Source: Pseudobacter sp.
GTDB taxonomy: Bacteria; Bacteroidota; Bacteroidia; Chitinophagales; Chitinophagaceae
Assembly: GCA_017849455.1 (NCBI GenBank)
Contig: JAFIGX010000024.1
Span: 682,001-746,000, forward strand
Length of the DNA: 64,000 bases
Direction: 5' to 3'
Made by a program: the position numbers and the translations under genes. Shown here piece by piece: positions 53,960 through 62,322 of this stretch. The notes under the pieces were generated by a model. The model was not told the origin of the DNA, ran no database searches, and was given only the letters and a program-made list of their open reading frames with translations. Each line of letters begins with the position of its first letter. Within the stretch, counting starts at the first letter, position 1.

Positions 53960-53977
53960 CCTAAGCAGCATCTTAGG
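53960..53977. promoter_or_regulatory. Inverted repeat CCTAAG-N6-CTTAGG upstream of the FHA/kinase operon
   Basis: A perfect 6-bp dyad lies just after the terminator and 88 bases before the first FHA gene. It could be an operator for the downstream operon or part of a back-up terminator. The rest of the gap to 54064 shows no clear promoter apart from a TACATTTA box at 54011. Confidence 0.3.
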
Positions 53978-54064
53978 GTTTCTTTATCAGCCGCCTGTCT
54001 CAAAATCTTCTACATTTAGTACAGATTTTCCTTTCTTGATTTTTTCATCTACAACCAACGAGCC

Positions 54065-55027
54065 ATGAGTAGAAGATCGGGTGATTTTTTCGGTACGCTG
54101 AAAAATTGGCTGGTCCCTGAGGGAAAGGAAGAACCTTCCTCCATCACGAACAATGATATCCTCCGGGAATTGTTCCAGTGCTTCGATCATTCCTGCAATA
54201 CGGAATCCGTAGGATCGAGCCTGCTCTTCAATATGCATTTTCTGATCATCCTCCATCCCGATGTTTATGAGCAACGCCTTCCTTCTTTGCCTGTGGTGGT
54301 GAAAGAAGCGGTAAAGCTCTTCTATAAAAAGTTACAGGCATCCCGCAAACATTATGAAGACCTTTCGCCCGTGTCTTCCCATTGGCAGTTCAAATTCGGG
54401 CCTGCCACCGATTTCAACGGGGAAAGGATCGGCAAATTCGATATCAGGGTGATCGGTATGCTCACCGGCCTGAAAACAGGAGCACAGACCGGCGACCGAA
54501 AGCAAACGGCCAAAGTGACCATCAAATCCAAAGCCACCAATGTATTCGATAAAATGGACCTCAACCTGGATGTGCTGCGCCATATCCATTTTGCAGAGAG
54601 CGGCAATTTCACCGTGAAGTTCAGCAATGAGCTTTCACTGGGTGGCGGATCATTCCTGAAACAGGCACGCAATATGGATAGCGGCTTTGCGAGGATCGAC
54701 TATTTCCTCGGTGATAAGAATAAAGGCGATACCTATGTGATGAAAGACACGGAGATCGTCATCGCCCGCAAAGAGCCGGAGAACCAGGGCTACAGCAATT
54801 ACCTGTTGCTCGATTCGAACTATGTTTCCAACCCCCACGCACGAATCCGGTTGAATGAATCGACCGGTAAATTCCAGATCGCTTCTTTCAGTGTCCATGA
54901 AACCAGGGTGAATGAAGTGGTGATCGCAAGGAGTGATGCGGCCAGCCCAAGCTGGTTCGACCTCGAACCCAAAAGCCAGATATTGTTGAATGGCATCGTT
55001 ACACTGGAATTTAAACAACAGCCATGA
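54065..55027 (+). CDS. FHA-domain protein with N-terminal mixed alpha/beta domain (FhaA-like arrangement)
   Basis: 320 residues, cytoplasmic, no signal peptide. The C-terminal FHA-like domain (about 225-316) has the expected strand pattern, with VIARKEPE and VSNPHARIRLN in place of the canonical GR ... SxxH, so phosphothreonine binding may be weak or altered. The N-terminal part has strand (LFNMHFLIILHPD), helix (VVVKEAVKLFYKKLQ) and two strands (WQFKFGPA, GKFDIRVIG). This arrangement resembles the DUF3662 domain of actinobacterial FhaA; that comparison is inference. It is the first gene of the kinase/phosphatase/SEDS-PBP operon and overlaps the next tiny gene by ATGA. It probably reads the phosphorylation state of a partner in the operon. 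Confidence 0.75.
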   Translation: MSRRSGDFFGTLKNWLVPEGKEEPSSITNNDILRELFQCFDHSCNTESVGSSLLFNMHFLIILHPDVYEQRLPSLPVVVKEAVKLFYKKLQASRKHYEDLSPVSSHWQFKFGPATDFNGERIGKFDIRVIGMLTGLKTGAQTGDRKQTAKVTIKSKATNVFDKMDLNLDVLRHIHFAESGNFTVKFSNELSLGGGSFLKQARNMDSGFARIDYFLGDKNKGDTYVMKDTEIVIARKEPENQGYSNYLLLDSNYVSNPHARIRLNESTGKFQIASFSVHETRVNEVVIARSDAASPSWFDLEPKSQILLNGIVTLEFKQQP

Positions 55028-55113
55028 TGATGACGAATATCATAGGTACGGTCTTGCTTTTCCTGTTCGTAGTTTTTCTGGTAACCAGGCATTTTAAAAA
55101 ACTTCCCCGATAG
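55024..55113 (+). CDS. 29-residue single-pass membrane peptide
   Basis: The ATG at 55024 overlaps the stop of the FHA gene (ATGA), and the TAG at 55111-55113 directly abuts the ATG of the phosphatase gene. The product is one hydrophobic helix (GTVLLFLFVVFLVT) with a basic tail (RHFKKLPR). Exact fitting into the operon on both sides supports real translation and coupling. A small membrane partner of the SEDS protein or of the anchored kinase or phosphatase is plausible; no homologue is recognised. Confidence 0.6.
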   Translation: MMMTNIIGTVLLFLFVVFLVTRHFKKLPR

Positions 55114-56505
55114 ATGGCAACCATGCTGATCAGTGGCAATACCCACCCGGGCAAACGGCGCAAAGAGAACCAGGATGCGTTCATCTACCGACAGTTGTGG
55201 TCGGATGATAAGGCGCTGCTCGTGGTGATCGATGGGGTGGGAGGTTATGCAGGTGGCGATAAAGCCGCTGCCATTGCGCGGGATTGCATAGAACAATACA
55301 TGCAGATGCCCCGTGGCGATACCATGACCATGCTGCGCGAAGCACTGATCTTTGCCAATAACCGCATCGTTGAAGAAAGGAAAAAAGACCAGCATCATAG
55401 TGAGATGTGCTGCGTGCTTACGGCCGTGGTAGCCGATACCACCCGGCAGTGTTTGTATTATGTGCATGTAGGAGATACCAGGCTCTACCGTTACCGGAAC
55501 GGAAGCTTGCAGAAATTCACCAGGGACCATTCCTTTGTCGGTATCCGCGAAGATGCCGGCGAGATCACCGAGTGGGAAGCCATGAGCCATCCGCACCGCA
55601 ACCAGATCCTGCGTGAAGTGGGATCGGCGCTACATCGCCTCGACGATGAGGATTTCATGGATTATGGAACGGAAGACCTTCTGCCCGGTGATCAATTGAT
55701 GTTATGCAGTGACGGACTAACGGATATGATCACCCTTCAACAGATCATTAACCTGCTTTCTACAGATCAGCCACCCTCCAATAAAGTCACCAACCTTATT
55801 GCCCTTGCCAATGAAATAGGCGGGCATGATAATATCACTGTACTCGTATTGCAATTTCCGGCCGGTGAAACAACGGGAGAAGATGAGCCGGATGAATCGA
55901 TCACTGACAACAGGATCGATCCCCTGCCACCGGTGCTTTTACCTGCGGCTTCCACCGCGGAGCGAAGCCGCTGGTTATGGGGCGTGATGGTGATCCTGCT
56001 GATAGCTGCTGCCGGATGGTATTTCAGGCCAGCCCGAACTACAACAGCTCCTGTTGCCGAACCGGCCTCCATCGATTACCCACCAGATAGCATTTCAATC
56101 GACATGGACCGTTTACTGCCGGGAACACGAAGCAAAGGGCCGGCTGTTCATGGGCCGCTCACCGAGCAGTTGGATACCCTGCGCATCAGCACCCCAAAGA
56201 ATTATGAAGACCTGAAACAGTATGCCGACAGTACCGGCAGATCGATCGTATTGATACCTGCAAAGAATGTATCCAAACACTTTGCCGCTGTAGAGATCGA
56301 CAGGCGCTCCGCCAAAGCAGGGGATACCATGCTGATCAAAAACCTGCGCCTGCGCGGCTTCGAGACAGGCATCCTGGTAAAGCTGCCACTTTTCCTGAAA
56401 ACCGAAAACCTGCTCTTTGAAAATGTCCGGTATCCATTCCAGTACCCATCGAAAACGGATAGCCAGTATAATGCCGTATTATTCACGAATAGCCTGAAGC
56501 AATAA
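55114..56505 (+). CDS. Membrane-anchored PP2C-family Ser/Thr phosphatase with extracytoplasmic tail
   Basis: 463 residues. The cytoplasmic PP2C domain (1-250) holds the metal-site motifs RKENQDAF (Asp21), VIDGVGG (Asp40), CSDGLTDM (Asp200) and GHDNITVLVL (Asp239). A transmembrane helix (287-305) and an extracytoplasmic domain of about 155 residues follow. The end of that domain (DTMLIKNLRLRGFETGILVK ... LLFENVRYPFQY) looks like beta-helix rungs. The domain order matches actinobacterial PstP (PP2C, helix, outer domain), which reverses PknA/PknB phosphorylation. The kinase gene starts 3 bases downstream, so the pair is surely co-expressed and presumably antagonistic. Confidence 0.92.
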   Translation: MATMLISGNTHPGKRRKENQDAFIYRQLWSDDKALLVVIDGVGGYAGGDKAAAIARDCIEQYMQMPRGDTMTMLREALIFANNRIVEERKKDQHHSEMCCVLTAVVADTTRQCLYYVHVGDTRLYRYRNGSLQKFTRDHSFVGIREDAGEITEWEAMSHPHRNQILREVGSALHRLDDEDFMDYGTEDLLPGDQLMLCSDGLTDMITLQQIINLLSTDQPPSNKVTNLIALANEIGGHDNITVLVLQFPAGETTGEDEPDESITDNRIDPLPPVLLPAASTAERSRWLWGVMVILLIAAAGWYFRPARTTTAPVAEPASIDYPPDSISIDMDRLLPGTRSKGPAVHGPLTEQLDTLRISTPKNYEDLKQYADSTGRSIVLIPAKNVSKHFAAVEIDRRSAKAGDTMLIKNLRLRGFETGILVKLPLFLKTENLLFENVRYPFQYPSKTDSQYNAVLFTNSLKQ

Positions 56506-56508
56506 CCC

Positions 56509-58269
56509 ATGGCCACATCGATCTTCAGAGAATATTTCAAAGGATACGAGATCCTGGGCGAACTGGGAAGAGGGAATGCCCGTGTGCTGAAAGCGCGCAG
56601 CATCCAGACCGGTGAACTGGTGGCCATCAAACATTTTGCCTTCAATACCGAACCGGATACACTTCGCCGGTTCCAGCGCGAATCGGAGATCATGAAATCC
56701 ATACAGCATGATTATATCGTGAAGGTCTTCGAAGTGCATCTCGATGCCGAGCTTCCTTATATCGTTATGCAATTGGTGGAAGGCGGGGATCTCCGGAGCC
56801 TGCTCAGGAATCATGGTTCTCTCGATGTCCCCACCGTGATCAGACTGGCCCATCACATGACGGAGGCCCTCGACGCTATTCATGCAAAAGCCGTGGTGCA
56901 TCGTGATGTGAAGCCCGAGAATATCATGTACCGCCGCCACCCTAACGGAGAGATACAGTTCCTGCTTACCGATTTCGGTATCGCCAAGCTCCGCGAACAG
57001 TCGGATGGCATCACGGCCACAGGCGCTTCCATGCTCACATACGATTATGCTTCACCTGAGCAGTTCAACCAATCGAGGAATGTATCCACTCCCACCGATT
57101 ATTATTCCCTGGGCGTGGTGATCTATGAATGTCTTACAGGAAGAGTGCCTTTCGAATATGAGCAGGATGATCTGCTGATGCATATCAACCGGGTGATCAG
57201 CTCCCCCATTCCTATACCGCTTTTGCCGGATGGCAGGCCGTTGCCACCCAGCCTGTTGCAATTGTTACATGGATTGCTTACCAAGCCATGCCTGATTCGT
57301 ATGTCCAATCCCGTTAATGTGCGCCAGCTCCTGAGGATGGCAGCCATTGAAGATATGCAGGCGCAACGGCCATTGCCTGTGCCTGTACCCAAAGAAACAT
57401 TGAAGTACGCGCCTGCAACAGTACTGCCTGACACCAGGAGGCGCGACCTCACCCTGATGACCCTTCTATTATTAGTGATCTGCGTGGCAGTTTTTTATTC
57501 GTATACGACACTCGTGAGCCCCAATACCATTACACCTGTGTCTTCTCCTCCGGGCAAGAATTCATTACCGTCCAGGGACCAGCCTGCCAAACCCAAACAA
57601 AATTTTTTGCAACAAGATAAAAAGGGCCTACCTGTACTACACTCCAATACCAACAACCAGACCGTTATAGTGCCGGTAGTCTCCGTTACACCGGAAGTGC
57701 GGAAGGGAGTAGCCCTGACGAATGGTATTTACTATGCCGATTTCAGCGATCCTCGTGATTCCGTGTGGGACACCGGGAGAGACGATAACAGTGATTTCAA
57801 CCTGTCAGACGGGAAATACGTGATGAAAGGAAACTCCGACAGCCTCAGTTATTCCTCCTCCGTAAAATTCAACATGGATATCTATAAAGACTTCACTATT
57901 GCTGCCAGCACATTGCCCATGAATGAAAATACCGGCAATCCATTTGGTCTTAATTTTTGTGGAGATGAAGAGCATGATTCGTATTATGTCTTTTATATTA
58001 CCAGCACCGGTTATTATTCCATCGGGGCCCTGATAGATGGGGAATGGCATGTGTTGGTCGACTGGACACCATCTTCCCATATTCACACCGATTCCGAGAT
58101 GAACCTGCTGGCTGTGGAGAAAAGAGGAAGTCAACTCCGCTTCCTGATCAATGATAAGCTTGAAAGAATATTGCCTTTCACCAGCGGGTTCGGCAGTTAT
58201 TTCGGTCTCCGTGTAGATGGCGCCCAAACAGTTTCATTCGACCAGTTCCTCGTTAAAGGTTCACTATAA
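56509..58269 (+). CDS. Transmembrane Ser/Thr protein kinase with lectin-like ectodomain
   Basis: 586 residues. The Hanks-type kinase domain (about 10-275) has a glycine loop LGRGNARVLKA (third glycine replaced by Ala), Lys41 in VAIK, catalytic loop HRDVKPENIM (Asp133, Asn138), DFG (155-157) and SPE (182-184). One transmembrane helix (about 312-332, MTLLLLVICVAVFYSYTTLV) leads through a Pro/Gln/Asn-rich linker to an extracytoplasmic beta-sandwich (about 400-586; GIYYADFSDPRDSVWDTG ... GYYSIGALIDGEWHVL ... FGLRVDG) of the concanavalin A/LamG type. PknB kinases normally carry PASTA repeats; here a glycan-binding fold stands instead. It probably senses wall or polysaccharide state and phosphorylates the FHA and SEDS-PBP partners; targets are inferred. 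Confidence 0.93.
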   Translation: MATSIFREYFKGYEILGELGRGNARVLKARSIQTGELVAIKHFAFNTEPDTLRRFQRESEIMKSIQHDYIVKVFEVHLDAELPYIVMQLVEGGDLRSLLRNHGSLDVPTVIRLAHHMTEALDAIHAKAVVHRDVKPENIMYRRHPNGEIQFLLTDFGIAKLREQSDGITATGASMLTYDYASPEQFNQSRNVSTPTDYYSLGVVIYECLTGRVPFEYEQDDLLMHINRVISSPIPIPLLPDGRPLPPSLLQLLHGLLTKPCLIRMSNPVNVRQLLRMAAIEDMQAQRPLPVPVPKETLKYAPATVLPDTRRRDLTLMTLLLLVICVAVFYSYTTLVSPNTITPVSSPPGKNSLPSRDQPAKPKQNFLQQDKKGLPVLHSNTNNQTVIVPVVSVTPEVRKGVALTNGIYYADFSDPRDSVWDTGRDDNSDFNLSDGKYVMKGNSDSLSYSSSVKFNMDIYKDFTIAASTLPMNENTGNPFGLNFCGDEEHDSYYVFYITSTGYYSIGALIDGEWHVLVDWTPSSHIHTDSEMNLLAVEKRGSQLRFLINDKLERILPFTSGFGSYFGLRVDGAQTVSFDQFLVKGSL

Positions 58270-58288
58270 ATAAAATCGTTTCCAGTAA

Positions 58289-61200
58289 ATGGCTGTCCGG
58301 GTAAAAAATACAAATGATCCATCAGGCAGGGAAGGATGGTTACTATTGACAGGTGCGGCCCTGATACTCTTATTCCTCTTCTTCAAACTCTACCAGGCAA
58401 ATACTCCTCCATTAGAGCGGGCTTCCAATGCCCTCCGGGAAGGGCACGCCCTTAAACTGCATGGTCTTGTCAATAAGGATGTGCTCAGGAAAATTATTGC
58501 AGATGGCAATTATTATTCCGATCCGCGCGATGTGCAACTGCTCACCGATTCATTGGCCGGAAAATTGTTGACCAATGGCGCTCCGGAGAACCTGGGCGCT
58601 TTGAATAAGAATAATTGGTCGATCATGGCTCCCTTACCCTGGAAGTCGCCCATCGGAGGCATCGATTTCCAGGACCGCCTGATGGCTTCCCGCCAAAGGC
58701 TTGGCTTCGATTCTGTATTATATGTGCAGGAACTGAGCCATCCGGCAAAATATCCTTCCACCTTCAGCTTATCGACAGGTAATAGGAGTATCAGCGGTCG
58801 TGTGACCAACAGTGGCAAACCCATGGCAGGCATGCTGGTGCAGTTGCGTGATCATATCCCCACTAATGAAGAAGATTCTTTAAGTAACGTTATAGGATAT
58901 GCGAGAACAAATGCTGCCGGTGAATTTTCATTTATAGGGTTGATGAGCGATTCCGGCTATAGCGTACTCCCCATGAAGCCGGGATTTGAATTCGGGAACA
59001 GGCAGGGAACCAGCAGGCTGAGCCGCGATCTGAGTTTTCACTTCACGGCAAAACCACATCGCATCCGCCTGACCGGGTCGATCACTTATGCCCAGATCAA
59101 GGAGGATGGAATGCTCATGGTGCGAACCCCCGAAGAATATACTACCCGCTATGAACTGATCGCTGTAGCGTTGGTCCTTTCTTTTTTCGTGGTGAACCTT
59201 TTCCTGGCACTCAGAAAGGTCCGTACAGACCCTTTTCTGCTTCCCATTCTTTTATTGCTATGCGGCGTTTCCATCCTGTTGCTCTTCAGTATCCAGGACC
59301 CGCTCACCGACACATTGCTTGCCTTTCAGACTTTACAGGGTGTGCTGGCAGGGCTGATCTTCTATACGCTCTTCGCGCAGATCAATATCGGGAAGTTCTA
59401 TACGCGCTGGTGGTTCGATGGGCTGTTCAATATCAAACAAAAAAATATTTATGGACTTAAAGGCTGGAGCTGGCTGGCATTGGCGCTGTTGATGGCCCTT
59501 GTGACGGTACTGATCGGCACTGGCCCTGAAGGCAGTGGCGTGAAAGTGAATATCCAACTCCCCGGTTTCACTTTTCAGCCCAGTGAGATCACGAAATATC
59601 TTTTGTTGTTCTTCCTCGCCGCCTTCTTCGCTGCCAATGGAGAAAAGATCCGCCAGCTCGCCGATATACGATGGCGCATGTATCTCAGTGTCGGCATGTT
59701 TGCCGGCATCGGCATTATCCTCGCCCTCTACCTGTTGATGGGCGATATGGGTCCTGCTATGGTGGTATGCTTTACCTTCCTTTTCTTTTACAGCATCGTC
59801 CGGGGAAATCTGTTGCTGACCCTATCGGCCGCTTCGATCTATTGCGTTCTGTTATGGCTGGCGCCCGGCTGGATGGCCACGATGGCGGCATTCCTTTTTG
59901 CCCTGATCGTATTGCTCCTGCAAGGTCAGGGTCGCAGTAGTAAGTGGTACGGAGCCTTTGCCACGATCGCAGATGCACCTGTTCTGGTGCTGGTGGTGAT
60001 CGCAGCTTTTGCTTTCGGGGATCGGGTGCCGGGCATCGGCAGCAGGTTGGCCGACCGGAAAGCCATGTGGTTGAGCCAATGGAACAATGATGTGTTCGGA
60101 GGCGATCACCTGGCGCATAGCTTTTGGACACTCTCATCGGGCGGTTTCACCGGACAGGGTATCGGTCGCGGGTTCCCGAATACCATGCCTGCTGCTCATA
60201 CGGATATGATCCTTCCCAGTATCGGTGAAGACCTGGGATGGTTGGGATTGGTGGCAGTGCTTCTCCTCTTCGGCATCCTGATCCACCGGATATTTTTACA
60301 TGGCCGAAGATCGGGCCAGCCGTTCACTTTTTATTTATGCGCAGGCATTGCACTGGCTTTGGGTGTACAACTCTTGCTCATTGCAGGAGGATCGATCGGG
60401 TTATTGCCTTTGACGGGCGTTGCCGTTCCTTTTCTCAGCTATGGCAAGATCTCGCTCATCATCAACCTGGCTGCCATCGGTATAGTGGCTGGTATCTCGG
60501 CAAGGCCGGGACAGGATGTTCAGCAGGAACATGTAAGCAGGCATTATGATGCCCTGCTGGCAACAGGTATCGCTTTCTTCCTTGCCGGTATCGTGGCGCT
60601 GGCCACCAAATTATTGTTTGTACAGGTGATCGACAGGAAAGAATACCTGGTGAAACCATCGCGCGTGGTGATGCGCAACGGGCTCCCTATTTACAGTTAT
60701 AATCCAAGGATCGATAAGCTGATGCGATTGCTGGCGGCCGGCACCATCTACGATCGCCATGGACTGGTGCTGGCCACCAGTGAAACGAATGCCATCATGC
60801 AGAATATGGATTCCCTGCAACATGCCGGTCTTACCAAACAGGAATTGCAGGAACTGCTGCATAAGAGGGTCCGGCGGTTCTATCCGTTCGGTGAACAGCT
60901 TTTTTTCTGGACAGGTGATTACAATACCCGCCTGTTCTGGGGACAAAGCAATGGCTATTTCGCGGAAGCCCATCACCTCACAGCCCTGCGGGGATTCGGC
61001 ATCGCCCGTGAAGTACAGGATACAGTGCATACCCATTATCAACCCGACCGTTTCACCAAACCCTTCGATAAAGCTGTTCAATTGGCGAGGTATGATTATT
61101 CAGTACTGGCAGATGGACTGGCTGCGGGGATCGACAGCAACCGTACCGCCATCAGGAAGATCAGGGATAAAGACCGCAACCTGTACCTCAGTGTGGATGC

Positions 61201-62311
61201 GGGTTTGCAGGTTGAGCTCCAGGATTCTTTACACACCAGCGCCTTCCGCGATAAGCGCATTTCAGTAGTGGTGCTCGACGCCGCCTCCGGCGATGTGCTG
61301 GCCTCTGCCCTCAATCCATTGCCCGATCTCCGCTCGCCCGAATCGATGATGCTGCCCGACCGGGAAAGAAATCAATTGTCCATCCCCGTTACAGACAGAG
61401 ACCTGGGCATGAGCTATGCGACAGCGCCGGGATCTACGGTCAAAATACTGACGGCAACGGCCGCGCTCAATAAGATGGGAATGGCGGCAGCCGGTGTCAG
61501 GTACAACGATATTTTCCGCACCGAGATATTCCGCGATAACAAAAAAGAGCAGGAGCCATTCATTCCCAAAGTGCCATTCGTGGACATGCACGAAGCCATC
61601 GTCAATTCGAGCAATATCTTTTTTATCCGCCTTGCCAATGAAAATGACCTGGAAGAAGAGATGGCCGCCCTGTATCAATCCACCGGCATGTTCCTGAACC
61701 AGCGCGGAGGGTACGACTATGCCCAGTTCCGCGACATAACCAAGCAGTCCGCAGACCTGGCGGCCTGGCGGAAAGATGTGCTGAACCACGACAGGCGGCA
61801 ATACAATGATCCGGCCAATCTTGGTAAAACGAAACGCTATCGAAGCCTATTCTCGGGCATTGCCTGGGGACAGAGTGTACTTACTTCCACGCCTGCTTCC
61901 ATGGCAAGGATGGCAGGGGCCATTGCCAATAAAGGTGTAATGCAGCCGTCCCGTTATGTGCTGCAGGAAGCAGGCCAGGCGCCGCCTGTGCAGGAAGGGC
62001 TCACCATTTGCAGGGATACGGCGTATGCGGCCCTGCTCAAAAGTTTCATGATCGATCAGTCGAGCACGCCGGGCAAACAGAAAATAAAGAACAGCATAGT
62101 GGCCGGTAAAACGGGTACACCCGAACGGATCGTGAACGGCATCAAGCGGTCGGATGGATGGTATGTATTCTTTGCACCGACACCCAATCAACGCTCCTGC
62201 ACCGTTGCCTGCATCCGTATCGAAAGCGGATTGAGCAGTGCCAATGCAGTGCTGCTGGCCAATACGGTGGCAGCTATTTTGAAAAAAAGAATGTACATGG
62301 GTTCATTTTAA
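58289..62311 (+). CDS. Natural fusion of RodA/FtsW (SEDS) glycosyltransferase and class B PBP transpeptidase
   Basis: 1340 residues. An N-terminal helix (about 17-33) and a periplasmic carboxypeptidase-regulatory-like beta-domain (about 165-250, SISGRVTNSGKPMAGMLVQL) precede a SEDS domain (about 288-740). That domain has FQPSEITKYLLL (430-440) and AAHTDMILPSIGEDLG (635-650); Asp639 matches the catalytic aspartate of RodA. A transmembrane helix (about 757-778) then begins a class B PBP: pedestal motif GTIYDRHGLVLAT (818-830), and transpeptidase motifs SxxK as PGSTVK (Ser1049, Lys1052), SxN as SSN (1107-1109) and KTG (1274-1276). Both polymerisation and crosslinking of peptidoglycan would be carried by one chain. 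The frame is uninterrupted. It sits between a Ser/Thr kinase gene and an FHA gene. A dedicated rather than housekeeping role is inferred. Confidence 0.93.
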   Translation: MAVRVKNTNDPSGREGWLLLTGAALILLFLFFKLYQANTPPLERASNALREGHALKLHGLVNKDVLRKIIADGNYYSDPRDVQLLTDSLAGKLLTNGAPENLGALNKNNWSIMAPLPWKSPIGGIDFQDRLMASRQRLGFDSVLYVQELSHPAKYPSTFSLSTGNRSISGRVTNSGKPMAGMLVQLRDHIPTNEEDSLSNVIGYARTNAAGEFSFIGLMSDSGYSVLPMKPGFEFGNRQGTSRLSRDLSFHFTAKPHRIRLTGSITYAQIKEDGMLMVRTPEEYTTRYELIAVALVLSFFVVNLFLALRKVRTDPFLLPILLLLCGVSILLLFSIQDPLTDTLLAFQTLQGVLAGLIFYTLFAQINIGKFYTRWWFDGLFNIKQKNIYGLKGWSWLALALLMALVTVLIGTGPEGSGVKVNIQLPGFTFQPSEITKYLLLFFLAAFFAANGEKIRQLADIRWRMYLSVGMFAGIGIILALYLLMGDMGPAMVVCFTFLFFYSIVRGNLLLTLSAASIYCVLLWLAPGWMATMAAFLFALIVLLLQGQGRSSKWYGAFATIADAPVLVLVVIAAFAFGDRVPGIGSRLADRKAMWLSQWNNDVFGGDHLAHSFWTLSSGGFTGQGIGRGFPNTMPAAHTDMILPSIGEDLGWLGLVAVLLLFGILIHRIFLHGRRSGQPFTFYLCAGIALALGVQLLLIAGGSIGLLPLTGVAVPFLSYGKISLIINLAAIGIVAGISARPGQDVQQEHVSRHYDALLATGIAFFLAGIVALATKLLFVQVIDRKEYLVKPSRVVMRNGLPIYSYNPRIDKLMRLLAAGTIYDRHGLVLATSETNAIMQNMDSLQHAGLTKQELQELLHKRVRRFYPFGEQLFFWTGDYNTRLFWGQSNGYFAEAHHLTALRGFGIAREVQDTVHTHYQPDRFTKPFDKAVQLARYDYSVLADGLAAGIDSNRTAIRKIRDKDRNLYLSVDAGLQVELQDSLHTSAFRDKRISVVVLDAASGDVLASALNPLPDLRSPESMMLPDRERNQLSIPVTDRDLGMSYATAPGSTVKILTATAALNKMGMAAAGVRYNDIFRTEIFRDNKKEQEPFIPKVPFVDMHEAIVNSSNIFFIRLANENDLEEEMAALYQSTGMFLNQRGGYDYAQFRDITKQSADLAAWRKDVLNHDRRQYNDPANLGKTKRYRSLFSGIAWGQSVLTSTPASMARMAGAIANKGVMQPSRYVLQEAGQAPPVQEGLTICRDTAYAALLKSFMIDQSSTPGKQKIKNSIVAGKTGTPERIVNGIKRSDGWYVFFAPTPNQRSCTVACIRIESGLSSANAVLLANTVAAILKKRMYMGSF

Positions 62312-62322
62312 AAAATAAAGGC

